Below are positions 13,901 through 26,070 of a DNA stretch of 64,000 bases, one piece after another. Position 1 is the first letter of the stretch, and each line of letters begins with the position of its first letter. A model generated the notes under the pieces. It was not told the origin of the DNA, did no database searches, and saw only the letters and a program-made list of their open reading frames with translations. Position numbers and translations under genes: made by a program. The stretch is from assembly GCA_018292915.2 (NCBI GenBank), contig JACVVK020000039.1:596001-660000 (forward strand), given 5' to 3'. Origin of the DNA: Batillaria attramentaria. Taxonomy: Eukaryota > Mollusca > Gastropoda > Batillariidae.

Positions 13901-16900
13901 TATACAACACTATTTTGTAGGCACTATCTAAACACAACTCTGCATTCATTCTCACTTATATATGACCAATATGTCATAATCCAGTATTTATTACTGGTTC
14001 CACTAATAAAGCTGTTCAGTGCACTTTTTATTTGTAACATATCCACCTTTTTTTTTAAGAGCAATATTTACAGCTGTTTTTGGTTGCAAAAATTTGCTTT
14101 GATTGTGAGTGTTACAAATGGTGTTTCATGTACATGTATTTTGTGCTGTGTTGTTCTGTGAATACATTCTGTAAGAATGTGTGAAGTTTCAAACGCTGTT
14201 CATTCATTGTTGTGGAGAGAATACACTGTATGTGCATTAACAATCAAAACGTGTAATGTAATACGCATTGTTCACTTAAAGTATTATTAAGTCACAGGGT
14301 AAGTGTTTCTTCTCTTTCACTGTGCCATTGTTGCTCGGGCTGCTGTGTTGCATTCTTAAAGTTACAGTTTGTTTTTCACCACTGGTTGTGCTTGTTGTTT
14401 TGATCTGTTTTATTCACTACATTTTGAACAGCATTGACAGATTTTCACACTGGCCAGCAGCATAGCTACAGTGTCACCTGACTGTGGTTTTTCTGTGGAG
14501 GCCTCAGCGTCCTTGCTGTGTTTGCTGTTTTTCTCCGAGTGTGGTAAACCCTGATGTGGTGCATGTAATTGCTCGTACCCTTGGACTGTTGGTGTAACCT
14601 TGTGTCGTCCACTTTTCTGGCTTATTTCTTCTGTCTTCTCACTGCTGACCAGCCGATTTCCAGATCGATCGCATATGACCAGAGAAATTTGGAAAAGATG
14701 TGTCGCTGACCTCCAAAGCCCTTTGCTCTGCGGTGCTGCCAGCGAAACTTCTGCTCCAAATTGTGGCCATGGCTTATCGGTAAACATGCAGTACAAGGCG
14801 GCAGGATACTTTACCCATTACTGGCTCCACAAGAGGCAAGCTAGTTGCCAAATGATAAGCAAGAGCTGGCGGTGTTGCCACCCAGAGGAAGAGAACTCAA
14901 CTCTGATTACACATCACCCCAGCAGTTGCTAATTGCTTGTCAAGTCACTTGCCTTCTGGAGATCCGATTCCGATCCTCGACTTTCATCCAGACGTTGAAC
15001 AGTGGAACTGCTGTAGAGACTGGTATTGTTGCAGCTTTTGACTGCCAAATATAGCACATTGCAGTCTGTGCCTGCTGTGCTGTGACCAGTTCATGCAAAC
15101 CTGTTCTTGAAGTTCTGAAAGAGGCTTCTTGCTTTCTTCCCATCCAACAGGGTTCAAGTATTGCAAATGCAAATCTTTGTCCATGCTGTGCTCAAAATGC
15201 AGTGTTCATACTATCCAGTGGCCAAGGGGTTTGGATTCTGGACTCTGGCTCAGTACTGTGCTGTTCCTGCAGCTGTTGCCACCACGCACGCTAGAATTTC
15301 ACCAGGCTCTTGGTGAAAGTCTAAGCTTGCAAAAGATCATCACGTCCTGGCATTTTTCTGGAAGTCCGTCAGCATGGACTGGAAGGGGAGACGCACCTTC
15401 ACCCATGACCGAACATAGCGGCTTCGAAGTCTGTGGTAGTAGAACTGCCAATCTGATCATAGGAGGAAGTGACTTCCTGACCTCTGAGGCTCTGTTAGGT
15501 TTATCACATTATGGAAGTAACGAGCTAAATGTAAACAACAAATGGAAAAGTTAATATGTGGTTGTGTGAGAAATATACTACACACACAGAGAGCTGGCAT
15601 CTTAGACCACTTCATCTTGGCGTGACTGGTCATGAGATAAAAATCGGCAAAGCCTTATTTCCCTGTCAGACTTGTCAAGCTGAGACCAAATGATCTAAGA
15701 CGTCAGTATCTAGTTTCACATTTATATTATAGAATTGCTACTTTGAGCGGTGTCATCTGAATCTTTAGTGCTGCTTATCAGGGACTCCTGGAAAGGGGCC
15801 TGTATGATACTTGCAGAAGAGGAAGCATGATGTACTGGACACAGCATGTTGCGTCTGGATGATCGGGAGCACTGAGTGCAAATGAACAGTTCTGGATCTC
15901 TTTCTGTCCAGTGGTCATGGCTTGCGCTCTAAAGGAGACAGGTCCATCGGTCCACATTTGTATGGAAAAGATTCTGAAGATTTTGCAGCCTGCAGCTACA
16001 GATGAAACGAGAGATCTGGGATGAAGATTGATGTTAAATAATGTTGTGCTTACATTGCTTAAAATAATATTTGTATGCTATCATTTGTTTTTGTTAGACA
16101 TACAAGCCAGTCTTTTTAACTGTTTAACTGCTGTCACCATGTAAACTCCCACTGACAAAATGAATCAGTCGAGTTACCTCAAGTCAGTGAAAGTCACAAA
16201 CACCATGTATTATCATGACCAATATTCTTTACAGCCAGCATAGCGTGCTGATGTTACATTATGCTGGGTACTAGGGATGGGCTTTTGTTTTTGATGCTCA
16301 TGATCACGATGGCGTCTTGCTGTGACACAAGCATCTATATTTCTGGAAGTGGCTTTCAGTGGCACACGGTCTTATTGGGTGGGAGGGGATATAGTTAGAA
16401 GACTGTCACTTAGTAGATACAACGTAGTAGATTATGGGTTAATGTGCATTGGAGCCAAAGACATTTTCAAATAGTGCAATCAGTGTGATTCTCATCTCAC
16501 TGAAGCTAACAGTGAGGTGTGTTCCAATATTTAAGCTTTATTTTGCAAATAATTAATTGTTTTTGTTATTAGGCATTTCTTTGTGCGTTTAATTATTCTG
16601 TATTCTGTTTCTGGTATTGTTTTCTTTTTGTATTTTCATCATTTTATTTGACTCATCACAGTACTGTCAAACAAATAAAAATTATCATTTACAAGTCTTA
16701 TTTATTTATTTATTATGCATTGCTATTGGTACATGAAGTGCATTGTATCAGCTCACAACACGCAAGACAGACTTACAACTAACTTTAAAGAAAACCAGAA
16801 TGTTAATAGAATGCAGCTTGTGTGCCACAAATGTTAGAATCTTTGTCCTTTTTTAATGTAAGTACATGTAGGTCAAAGAGGTTAATTCTTCCATCTGCTG

Positions 16901-17826
16901 ATGTGTTCTCCTCCTGTGTTTAATAGGTATGGAGGACCAGATGGATGGAATGCTGTTTGAGGTTCTGGCCAATCTGAATGAGAACCAGCCAGCAGGGAGG
17001 GGTTTGTCCAGCCGTACAGGTAACACTGACAACCAGCAGGATGGAGGTAACAATGGATCAGAGCTGCAGGCTGATGGTGTTGTGGCTGATGAAGTGCCAG
17101 GTAAAAATACTTGTCATCAGTCAGTCAGGCAGTCACTGTTTCTTTACAGTCGTTTCATGTGTAGTTGTGAACAAGAGAATCTTCAAGGTGATAACATTAA
17201 AGATCAGGGTGTCATTTTTGCTTTTTTTTTTTTTTGGTGGTTGTTTGGTTTTGCACAAATTTTGTTTTAGATTCAAATGTGAGCCTGGAAAACCTTTAAG
17301 GCACTTTTTTTCTTGCATGCAGGTGGATAACGGTGATTTTTTTTTTTAAGCTTTCCATCAAAATCTTCGATCCATATACACAACTGCAGTATTTGATGTA
17401 GGCCACATATCGTGTTAACCCACTAACAGTGCAGCAATACTTCGTTAAGAAAATTATCATTATTAACGATCGCTTTTGTGATTTCCTGCACAGTTGCATG
17501 ATGTGATGCTGTTGCAGAATGTAAAACCACTCTACTTTCAACTGCATATTCAGCGTGACATTTTTTGCACAGATGCAGTTGGTGCTGCCCCACCTGGCGG
17601 CCAGAACACAGAATCCCGAGCCAGGGAGCGACAGCTGGTCCTTCAGCAGGAGAACGCCCGTCTGCGAGACATTCGCACGTGTCAGAGATGTCACCATAAC
17701 TCTGTCGGAGTTATCTTCCTTCCGTGCGGCCATATTGTTGCATGCACGGATTGCGCTCCTAATATCCGAAGATGCATCCGCTGTGACGCGGTGATTCGGG
17801 CCACAGCAAATGTCTACTTTAGTTAG
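1338..17826 (+). CDS. Inhibitor of apoptosis protein (BIR-BIR-UBA-like-RING), whole gene span
   Basis: Seven coding exons give about 540 residues. Order: BIR1 (about residues 29-97), Ser/Pro/Gln-rich linker, BIR2 (about 242-315), Asn/Gln/Pro linker, a UBA-like helical segment and a C-terminal RING. This is the layout of the BIRC2/3/4-type IAPs, though with two BIRs rather than three. Family knowledge: BIR domains bind IBM-bearing partners or caspases, and the RING is an E3 ubiquitin ligase that also drives dimerisation; the protein acts in the cytosol. Introns 1, 2, 5 and 6 are phase 1 and intron 4 is phase 0. Exon 3 as drawn ends in phase 0 but exon 4 is open only in phase 1, so the join across intron 3 is unresolved. 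The exact vertebrate orthologue cannot be fixed from sequence alone, so no symbol is given. Confidence 0.93.
2105..2434 (+). CDS. IAP exon 2: linker and start of BIR2
   Basis: The acceptor ttacag|aa at 2104/2105 restores the split Glu codon, and the donor gcag|gttaat leaves phase 1. The exon encodes about 80 residues of low-complexity Ser/Pro/Ala/Gln linker, then the first helix of BIR2 (RRRSFQNW, ELITLGFFYAG). Splitting a BIR just after GFFYAG, before the zinc cysteines, means the domain depends on correct splicing to exon 3. Confidence 0.9.
2746..2921 (+). CDS. IAP exon 3: zinc-binding half of BIR2
   Basis: The acceptor attccag|gc follows a short T-rich tract. The exon carries C278, C281, H298 and C305 with canonical spacing and the type II signature GLKSWEPDDNP..VHARW..C.YL. 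The chosen donor CAG|gtacat at 2922 leaves phase 0, but exon 4 needs a hanging base. A second donor-like site, AACG|gtcagc at 2905, would give phase 1 and fit exon 4. Reading past 2921 ends at a stop near 2978, so a transcript retaining the intron would give a short BIR1-BIR2 protein without RING. Confidence 0.88.
6709..6875 (-). mobile_element. tRNA-derived SINE with target-site duplication
   Basis: Read on the minus strand, it starts with a tRNA-like head: an A-box-like ggtcgaatggtagagcgttgg, then a B box gagttcgatcccc. A body (ttgtgctggctttttcatcg) and a tail (ggaaaaggacgttaaaccc) follow. Identical 15-base copies of cttgctagaagggtg flank it at 6694-6708 and 6876-6890, a clean target-site duplication. 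This implies L1-type target-primed insertion and a fairly recent event. Confidence 0.9.
7719..7914 (+). repeat. Compound (AC)n-(AG)n-(AC)n microsatellite
   Basis: About 70 bases of AC, a short (AG) block, then about 80 more bases of AC ending in gcgcgc. This stretch can adopt Z-DNA-like structure and probably varies in length between individuals. Confidence 0.95.
8270..8348 (+). repeat. 39-bp tandem duplication
   Basis: Two adjacent, nearly identical 39-base units (ttatatcattccatagaaca...) lie next to a poly-T run in IAP intron 3. Confidence 0.9.
9316..9573 (+). repeat. 36-bp minisatellite, about 7 copies
   Basis: Near-perfect 36-base units contain tatgagattttgtctattg followed by a gagaga block. 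Because 36 is divisible by three and the unit lacks stops, the array is open in several frames on both strands. The last unit ends aaaacag|gtgaga, which looks like a splice donor. Confidence 0.95.
9750..9866 (+). mobile_element. 5'-truncated SINE of the same family
   Basis: Only the body and tail remain (ggggccaaat, tggcttttttctccttgccc, ggaaaaggacgttaaacac). The 11-base sequence tgcaagggcac occurs on both sides (9739-9749 and 9867-9877) as a target-site duplication. The tRNA-like head is missing, as expected for incomplete reverse transcription. Confidence 0.82.
11661..11722 (+). CDS. IAP exon 4: short Pro/Ala/Arg linker
   Basis: The acceptor is ttacacag|gaaacg and the donor is the near-perfect CACAG|gtaagt. 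The only reading frame that joins exon 5 without a stop is the one starting AAC at 11663 (NAAERPPARPPPAVRDNAPQ). It needs one base from the preceding exon, which exon 3 as drawn does not supply. An internal AG at 11673-11674 would give a phase-0 start at 11675, but its polypyrimidine tract is poor. Confidence 0.75.
11723..13020 (+). other. IAP intron 4
   Basis: Ordinary AT-rich intron between exons 4 and 5. Nothing further is recognised in it. Confidence 0.7.
13021..13174 (+). CDS. IAP exon 5: Asn/Gln linker and first part of UBA-like domain
   Basis: The acceptor actttaacag|GCC is in phase 0 and the donor ATGG|gtgaga in phase 1. The first 25 residues are Asn/Gln/Ala/Pro-rich. The second half (GYRDQQIKEATDAIKNMG) resembles the first helices of the IAP UBA domain, where a Gly-aromatic loop precedes an amphipathic helix. 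Family knowledge: this domain binds ubiquitin chains. The UBA call rests on pattern and position only. Confidence 0.82.
13175..16926 (+). other. IAP intron 5 (3.75 kb) with unassigned decayed segment
   Basis: Apart from the SINE tail at 13619, the part from about 14400 to 16020 differs in texture from the AT-rich flanks. It is more GC-balanced and has several minus-strand frames of 70-130 codons without stops, including one at 14796-14410 ending in a Cys-rich CQCCSKCSE. Stops interrupt any longer product. I do not recognise the family; a decayed transposon or retrocopy is possible. Confidence 0.3.
13619..13718 (+). mobile_element. 5'-truncated SINE of the same family in IAP intron 4-5 region
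   Basis: The body and tail match the 6709-6875 copy closely (ggggccaaatatttgtgctgg, gttgccccgtctttgatatc, ggaaaaggacgttaaaccc). The flanks carry similar gctgaagttggg / gaagaagttggg sequence that could be a decayed target-site duplication. It lies in intron 5 of the IAP gene. Confidence 0.8.
16927..17100 (+). CDS. IAP exon 6: end of UBA-like domain and acidic/Gln linker
   Basis: The acceptor tttaatag|gt and donor GCCAG|gtaaaa are both phase 1, giving 58 codons. The start (MDGMLFEVLANLNEN) supplies the last UBA-like helix. The remainder is an Asn/Gly/Asp-rich linker of the kind that separates UBA from RING in IAPs. Confidence 0.85.
17573..17826 (+). CDS. IAP exon 7: coiled segment and C-terminal RING, stop codon
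   Basis: The acceptor tttttgcacag|at completes the Asp codon in phase 1. A charged helix (ERQLVLQQENARLRD) leads into an IAP-type C3HC4 RING: CQRC, then FLPCGHIVAC..CAP, then RRCIRC, ending in a short hydrophobic tail (ANVYFS) before TAG at 17824-17826. The spacing and terminal tail match IAP RINGs, where the tail supports dimer formation. The usual Pro of the last C-P-x-C pair is replaced (CIRC), which is mildly unusual. Confidence 0.95.
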
Positions 17827-18234
17827 ACACGCTGCTTGCCTGTAACAGTCGGGAATAACGTCACTTCACTACCGAGGAATTTTTCATCATTTGTTTTTTT
17901 CGCTTGTAATCTTCATTTCACCTGTAATCACCATTTCCTTGCTTGTAATTTGTATTCGTCCAGGGCGTGAACTTATATTTGTTACCTGAGCATGAAACAC
18001 CTTATAGGGGAAGAGCATCTGGGTCATAGGAAGTACAGAACCACAGTCTGTGCTGGCGACTTGCAAACCCGAAATCTGATCTGCAAGTGAAAGATTTGAT
18101 AGCTTTAGTGCATGCAGTGCAGTTTGCCATTTCCTTAAAATGTGGTTTAAAAATGGAGTTGTAAGTGTTATGCAGAGTAGCTGCCTTGGGCTGTAAGGAA
18201 TCTTCAAATGGTGAGAGAGAGTGTGTGTGTGCGC

Positions 18235-18300
<66 letters not shown>

Positions 18301-19121
18301 TTACAGATTTCCTCCAAAAAATGTTCACGTGGCGGTTTGGCTGTCTGTTAGTACCAGGCTCTCCTACTTGTTTGTGGGACACAGTATACGGTCAAGCATG
18401 TCAAACTGAAGATTAAAGACAGGCACTAAACAATCCATGGTGTAAGTGGCTGTGCGGGTCCGGTCTGTGAGAGCCTATCCGTGGTCCACAAAGCCACTGA
18501 AAGGTACACTGGAAACCTGCCTGCAAGAAAGGAAAGAGCACAGGGCAGGTTTGATGGTGTGTTGTGTTCTAGTGGTGTGGCAGTGATACGTGTGTAGCGT
18601 CGAGGAAACGTCAGGTCTCGAGAGGAAAAATGAGGTGTTGCCAGATACAATGAGAAAAGAATGTTCTTTTTCATTACATGTGGTGTCGTGGTTAGCAAGC
18701 ATGCATCTGCAAAGTCATTTGTTTCCACATTTATAGCTCTTCAAAAAGAAAACCATTGTTGGGGAACGGACAGAGATGTCTTCGGTGTGGGCAGAAATGT
18801 CTTGAAGTTTCCCGGCAGTATCGTTTACCCAGAGAGCTATAGCCACTCTGCTCCTTCTCCTACATCCCTTACTGCTGACGACCATGCGCTGCCAGTTGCT
18901 GGAGTTTCTCTTTGTCCCCGTCGACCTGTGCCTTCACTTGCGCAAGATCCTTGGGGTGAAAGAGATCTCGCTCTAAAAAGCAGATTAGGTCAGCAGTTTG
19001 GGAGGCAGGGACAGAATGTTATGGAAGCTGGACTTCGGAAAACATGCTTCCTTCACGTGTTGCCTCAGAACTCCAGTGATGTAACCTCATTTTTCTTCTT
19101 GTAGGCTCCTTGAGATATTAA

Positions 19122-19122
<1 letters not shown>
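17827..19122 (+). other. 3' flank of the IAP gene, likely 3' UTR in its first part
   Basis: No AATAAA follows soon after the stop. ATTAAA variants occur at 18412-18417 and again near 19112, so the 3' UTR may run about 0.6-1.3 kb and include the GC/GT tract. The polyadenylation site is not established. Confidence 0.35.
18205..18299 (+). repeat. (GC)n(GT)n microsatellite
   Basis: A gag block runs into alternating GC and then about 50 bases of GT, shortly after the IAP stop codon. Confidence 0.95.

Positions 19123-19124
<2 letters not shown>

Positions 19125-19175
<51 letters not shown>
19125..19175 (+). repeat. (GT)n microsatellite
   Basis: About 50 bases of uninterrupted GT. Confidence 0.95.
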
Positions 19176-19177
<2 letters not shown>

Positions 19178-20275
19178 AGATTTGAATATCATGTCTTTTG
19201 AATAATCCGTGAAACATTCCACCCACAACAAGAATCAAAAGAAGCTTGGAACTGTGTTGGATGTGTTCATGATCCTTTTTGGTGGACCGTTTTTAGTTTA
19301 ATAACAGCAAAAAGGTTCGGGTAGGTTGGGGAAAAGTGTGAGGGGGGGGGGGGGGAGGGTGCACATTCAGGCACTACGTTACACTGAGCTTCCTTTTGCT
19401 CATTGACTCTGAGACTGTGACACTTGATAGGGTGTTTCACCGCACTTTGGAAAACGTGTCACGTGTCTTTTTCTCTGCACTTTGCGCTGTCCCCACATTG
19501 TTTGGTGATCCTGTAGTTATGGTTACGGCTTCCAGGAACAATTGAGTTTGGAGCATTAATTTTGCAAATTATTTCCTACACAGGATATGTTCATCGGACG
19601 CCAGTCTTTATGTGAACTATTGTTTCGGAGAAAGGTTTCGGGTGAAGAAACGGCTGTTTTGAAATGAAAGAGAAAAATATCTACAGCAGTTTGCCATGGT
19701 CCACCGTGATACACAGCTGCAAGGCAAATGGTCATGATGTGAGATGGTGGTGAACATTGTTGTTAACGGTTAAAGTTACTTTTTCGTCTTTAACCTTTTT
19801 AAAAACAAATTCAGTGTCCATAAGAATTCCTCCATCGAACGAGGCGCTGCCAAAAGGTAAACGATCGACGAACGATGGGTCGGAATCTTTTGGGCTGGAA
19901 GTCCCCAAGTAAGAATGAATCTTCTGGTGATTTCTTTGCAAAAGACAAGTCACATTCTGTTGGTAGTCGAAGTAGTCGTTTCTTCACATCTTTTGGCCCG
20001 ATGATTCGGATCCGGTCGTCGCTGGCAATGTACCTTAATCATTGCATTGCTGACTTTTTTCACCCAATTACCTCTTTAGGGAAATGTGCCAGCACCAGCA
20101 GCGCTGCTCAGAATGTTCTCTAGCGAGTCCCATTCACTCGATCTGTCTGGTGTCTGGCCAAAGTCACACTGCACCAGAAATCCATAGCAAATGTAGACGT
20201 GTCGTGTGTGTCCTTGTTTTCAGCCCAAAACTCGCCCTGTGTAAAGAAAATGCAGTTCTGCTGTTAGAAGACAAC

Positions 20276-20363
20276 GGGCCACCATTATAACACATCCGGG
20301 CCACCATTATAACACATCCGGGCTACCATTATAACACATCCGGGCCACCATTATAACACATCC
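20276..20363 (+). repeat. 22-bp tandem repeat, 4 copies
   Basis: Unit gggccaccattataacacat plus two more bases, with one substitution in the third copy. Confidence 0.95.
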
Positions 20364-21387
20364 GACATATTCAAAGGTTCTTGCTGATTCTGCTTTGGGA
20401 AGGAATGTCTCTGGCAATAAGTAGTAGATCTGTAGTGGATGTGAAAATTTCATTATCAGGCTTCTGTTTATAAGGCGAGTATGTTGAGCGGCTGTCTAAA
20501 GAAGTCCGGTGTGACTGTGTGTTGTATGTTGATGGTGGTTAGGCTGTTCGTTTGATTACTAGCTAAATCTTTGGTGGTTTGGGATGACGCGCCATTAGTT
20601 GAGTTACAGGTGTGGTGGAAGCGAGGGAGGCGGGGGAATAAAGGGACAAGGCGCACAACCAATTAGCATCTGTCACTGCATGTACTGAAGTAGTATGCTA
20701 CAAAGTCTGTAGGCCCTGTCCGGACTAGTTCCTCACTTGACGATCATGTTGGAACACCAGATCGGAGTAGTGTGAGACTACGGCTGTGATGTAACGTTCT
20801 AACATGACTTGACTATATGATTTATAGTAGTAAACTATCGGTAATGGCAGCGGCACGACTGTGGTTCCGTTCAGACCCGACGCTCAGTATCTGGAATAAG
20901 CTACACTCATGTTCATTGATTGAGTGTTTGTTACGGAAGCGAATACTCGGAGAAGTAGCATACATATTGTGAACCAGAAAAAAAATCCTTTGAAGCACAA
21001 AAATTCTGTAAACAAAAAACTTTCAGGCCTGTTTACCCTGTTCTGAAAAAAAGGACCTATTTCCTTGAAAATTATAAAATTAAATGATATCCGTCAGTAA
21101 ATAATTCAGTCTGTACTCACGCCTCTGGACGAAGGTTCATGTCTATTACTTGTAGTAGGTGTATGTGTGCATGTTATATATGGACCTAGTGATGATGCTG
21201 TACCATGTCTGTCACTACGTGCGGTTATTGTGGCCTTGCCTGTACGTGTTCAAGCTACGAAGCGTGGTCGGTCAGTCAAGCGTGAAAAGTGAACGTCACA
21301 ACGTGACAAGTTGGTTTTATGACTCTCAGTGATCAGTCTGCTTCTAAGAAAGTCATAACATTTCTATGTTATCAGTAGGCTTCGTTG

Positions 21388-21390
<3 letters not shown>

Positions 21391-21456
<66 letters not shown>

Positions 21457-21469
21457 GTGTGTGTGTGTG
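21391..21469 (+). repeat. (GT)n microsatellite
   Basis: About 78 bases of GT with one GC interruption. Confidence 0.95.
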
Positions 21470-24400
21470 CTACTGCAGGCAACTGTTCATTCGAACCCAC
21501 AACCCGTTATTCATTCGAATGGCATAAACCGCACTTGCAATTTTAAGCCGTCTAATATTTTTTTTTTTACTGGGGCAAATAGTAAGCATCACATGTCTTC
21601 AGTAAGCATATTTGCAGTTGACAGTACTGGGGTTTTCATCATGTAATTGTTCATGATGACAATGTGTAGGCCTATCATATTATTATTATTGTAGTAGGAG
21701 TGTTCTCAAGGGTCAGCAGATTTCCCCTTCTTCTGTAAATTATGAGATAAACTTGTACTTGTGCAAGCAGGCACAGGTAATTGAGAAATGTCCCAAGTTC
21801 CACTCGCATCTGTGTTGGCGCTTTCGAAAGAAAACCGGCTCACAGGTGATACACTACAGCTCGGATTCACTGCCCGTTACTCTACTTCACGACACTATCT
21901 CATGTAAACTAACCGCTACCTAATTCTGCCATTCACAGGCAGAGGTACGTGTGCAGAATCGTGGTATACTGTTTGGCACTAGCTGTCGGCTTTGAGACGG
22001 GACCTTCTTCAGGTTTGCAATGCGAGAGCTGTGATGAACTGTTCTTCGGCTGATAGCCGTTGTGTGGTGAGACGCAGGCAGTGCATGTGAAGACGGTCGT
22101 ACGACAGGAGCGAGGACCGACAGCTTGTGCCAACCAGTTTACGGTGATTCTGCAAGATGCCTCTCTCTCCTCTTTCTTTCTCTTGTGTTGGGGCTCTGTG
22201 CCCTAGTTTACTATCATTCTGCAAGGAATCTATCTCTTCTTACTCACTTTCTCCTGTGTTTCAGGAACTCTGTACACTCCTCAGTTCTGCCATCGTTCCC
22301 CATCACTGTCACATGTCAGTCATGCTAGTGATACCTGCTCATCAAGCCTGTCTCCATCAACGAAAGCACTTTGCCTTCTTCTCTAGAGCTGTCTCTCAAA
22401 CTCTTTGCTCGGTACAGTGTCACGTGACGCCAGAAGAACCATCTCTCCACCCGCTTCTGAAAGTTTTCGTTTCCTCCTGCGTCCATACTCCTCGTCTCTT
22501 TGTGGAACGTACACTAGCTGTATCCTGGGATATCGGAACAGTTCTATTTTCGCGAAGATCAATACAAGAATACAGTTTCTTGGCTTACCATGGTTTTTTT
22601 TTTTTTTTTTTTTTTAAAACAGCGTTTCGTAGCTGAACAAAGAGCCACGGCATAACCGTTTCTTTCCGGTAAAAAATCTTCAACTCAAAAAAGAACATCT
22701 GGAAGGAAAGAAATTGTGCTGTAAATTTATGTGTAAACATCTTGCTAAGAGTATGTTGGCGTAATGCATAAACAAGGCTATTTCAGCTATTCTGTTTTAG
22801 TGATAGTCCCAATATAACCACTTATTGGTACGTCATCCATATATGGCTGATCGCTCCGTGCTTCGGAGACGGGGCGTTGTCGAGCGTATGACTGAACCTT
22901 TCCAAACTCACCGCTGTACCACAGACCTCGGTTGTCGTCCGATTACTGACGTGAATACTGCATACTACTGAAAATCTGCATAATGCCGGCGTCAGCGGTA
23001 GAGCAGTTGTCTAGTTTCACAACACGTAGGTCTCGGAGTCTGTGTCTTCGGCGACATTCTCGAGAGGGACATAGAGTCAAAGGACGAAAAACAAACCTGT
23101 TCTGGTGATTCATTTCAGTGCCGACTTTTTCTATTTAATAGTAAACATTTCGTCCACTGCTGCCAGTGCAGAAGTAACACTAACGATTTGATGAACTGCT
23201 AGTTGATTTAAAAACAAATTTTGCATGTTTGAGAGCATTTTGGAAAGGAACACAAACTGAAATGAAGAGACACTGTAATTTGTAGTTTAGGAGGTGTTTT
23301 ATTATTGTTTTTTTTTTTTTAAAGTACGAACGTTTTTTCCTCCTTTGACTTCTGCCACGGTACTGTGGGTGTCGTCATATGTTCATTCACAACCGCTCTT
23401 TGAAAACTTGAGTGTCAGTCATGTTTCGGGGGTATTTCAAGGGTCGGACAAAGCACATCCCTTAAAAAATACGAGGGGTCCACAGTACGCGTATCTCTAT
23501 TTTAGAATGACCTTCACACTAACAATGATCCACGAAGCAAACATCCCTGCTTCGACCAGAAACGATGATCACCTTTTGTCAGGTGGGCATGTCTTCCGAT
23601 GGAAACGTCTCTTTGTTTTGTGTACTATCTCGGATTGTAGCGGCATTGAGTTGCAGCACTCTACAGACCATAAGGTAGATGCGCGCTTCGATCTTCATGC
23701 TTCACAACATAACCCTGCCGGGGATGAAAGTCACGTGAAACAGAGATTCAGTATCCTGCTGGCGTTAAAGCACTTAAAACCAATTTGTTTAATACCCAGT
23801 GTCATTAATACAATGCTTATCGCACTCAAAATTTAAGATTTACCGTACGCTTGCTAAGTTATCACCATCAAAACGTTACAGTACACGTACAAGAGAATCT
23901 GAACTTCAGGTAAACTTGGCAGAACTAAGATTCCTTTAATGTTCTTCAGGATAAGACTGTTCTAGTGGTTTGTTGTAGGGAAAGCAAAAGACAAAATGTT
24001 GACTATGACCAGTGGCTGCCCGGTGGTATGCTGCAGAAATGTCTGCTGTGGTTATGTTGTGAAGCATGGAGGCGGGGTCTCTTGGTAATGTGGATGTGTC
24101 CGACTCCGTTAGCTGTTCGGTGTTGAAGACCACTTTCCCTGTGTAGCGGTACATGTACCAGCGGTTCCACACACATTCAGCAATAGCAGGAGTCGGTTCC
24201 CCGAGGGCTGCTAACGAGCGTTTCAATCTCTTTTCCCCCACTATTTGTAACTTCTTTTTAAACTTTTGTTCTCTCTAGACCTTTGATGCTGAGTCTTCAG
24301 GGATGTTGAACTACGGCATATCATCGACTTCTTTTTCGTGTGTTTTAACTTCTTCTTTTTTTAACATTTTCCAATGCCTACGGTATGCGGTGAATTCGAG

Positions 24401-26070
24401 CGTAGTTTCTTCTCCATTCAACTTGAAGTTATGGGAGCCCGCATCATTTCCTTGTCACAGTTTATTCTCTTTCCCCTAAGATTTATCACAGATTTCGGAA
24501 ACGTATACACTAGAAAGCACAACTGTTCTCTTGTGTCCGAATTTTGCGGATGTCACAGTTCAGTCGAAATTGGTTAGGTGTGGTTGGGTCGGGTGTTTTG
24601 CTGTAATCAAGGAAAGCTGTTAGACCGTTTCGTAGGGCATTCAACATTAAAACAATAGCTTTGGTTGTTGGTTTTATCCGCAGCAAGACCAACGGCAAAG
24701 TGATACATGGACGGCTGATGCTTACCATTTACTTCAGTTTTTGACATCTTTATACACCCAGTTTCTCTTGACTAACAAACAGTCGGGCTGCATCAACACT
24801 ACGTCTGCATACATTGATCGGGAAGTATCATCGGTGCATCTATGTGAATATTTCGTAGTGCTACCATGCACTGCTGTTAAACTGCATGGCTACTCGCATC
24901 GTTTTCGCACAATGCATTTTTGTGTAGCTAGGACAGCCTTTGCTCGTGTCATGTTGCAGTCATTTTATAGTTTGAGAACACATTCTTGAATGGCTTTGTG
25001 TGTGCATATATACAACGTAACAGTATAGTCGGGCTGCTGTGTGTGATTTTGTGGTATACTGTGTGGTGTTTAGTCGTGCTATCGTTTACCGCAGGATACC
25101 GACAAAGTAATCGTTTGCTTTTTCAGTAGCGTTTTCATTAATTTTTTGTTTCGGGTTCATTTGAGTAGTTCCTCGACTTCCACCTTTCTTTTATTGTTTT
25201 CATTCGCCTAAACAGTTTGGCATCATGCCTCCTATTCACTGTAGTCGCTGGCTGCATTACGGGTTCTGTTTCTTTTGCTTTCACTTTGCCAGACATCTGG
25301 CAGTTTGTATCGGCGTTTTGTGTGCTTTTCTTGTGTACAGGTGTCTGACAAGTTGCACTGTTTGCAGTGTCTAATACAAGGCTTGCTTGTCTAACTACTG
25401 TTTTGGGTTCATGAGCACCGCTTCACGATAGTATTTTACGTTTTTCTTCGTCCTTTTCCGCATGTTACTATTCCGCGGCTTTGCTTTTCTTTGTAGAAGT
25501 GTTTGGCGTGCACCAGACTTCATGTATATATGTGTATATTGCAGTAAATGGGTATTGGCATATATACGGCATGAAGATAGCTTCCCATATACCAAGCTAC
25601 AAAAAAAAAAAAAAAAAAAACACAAAAAAACCGCATGTATTGCAGATTGTGTCAAGAGTAACGACTTTTACTCAGACCCTTTCATTGCTGTGTGTGTGTC
25701 TGATGTCATAAACACGCGAAGAATAAACAATAGCGGAGGAGAACAGAAGTGTGGTTCATTGGTCTGCCAGTGAATCTGCTATCTTCACTTCAAAGCACTG
25801 CACTTGATGCGATTTCCTTTTAAAACGTGTCGTGACTGGTGGACGTTTCTATATCGTGGCCCTGCACCACACACTGGGACTCGGATTCATTGTTACCAGT
25901 GAATCTTGGACAAATACTTTTCATGTGAAATTATTGGCATACAGTGGTATGCTGGAAAAGACGATTGGAGGTGCACGGAAGTGGGGTTCATTTGTCTGCC
26001 CGTGAATCTGCTATCTTCACTTCAACAACTTGGCTCGCTACACGCGGCATGACTGGTTTCTACCGGAAAA

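Noticed and set aside
22980..23050. tRNA-like SINE head (agcggtagagcagttgtcta)
   Set aside because: A-box resemblance only; no B box or shared body found.
23294..23836. 180-codon plus-strand frame
   Set aside because: Starts in a T-run, has no recognisable domain, and its composition looks like chance; no splice partners.
23936..24241. 101-codon minus-strand frame beginning MGEKRLKRSL
   Set aside because: Looks somewhat protein-like but has no family match I know and no neighbouring exons.
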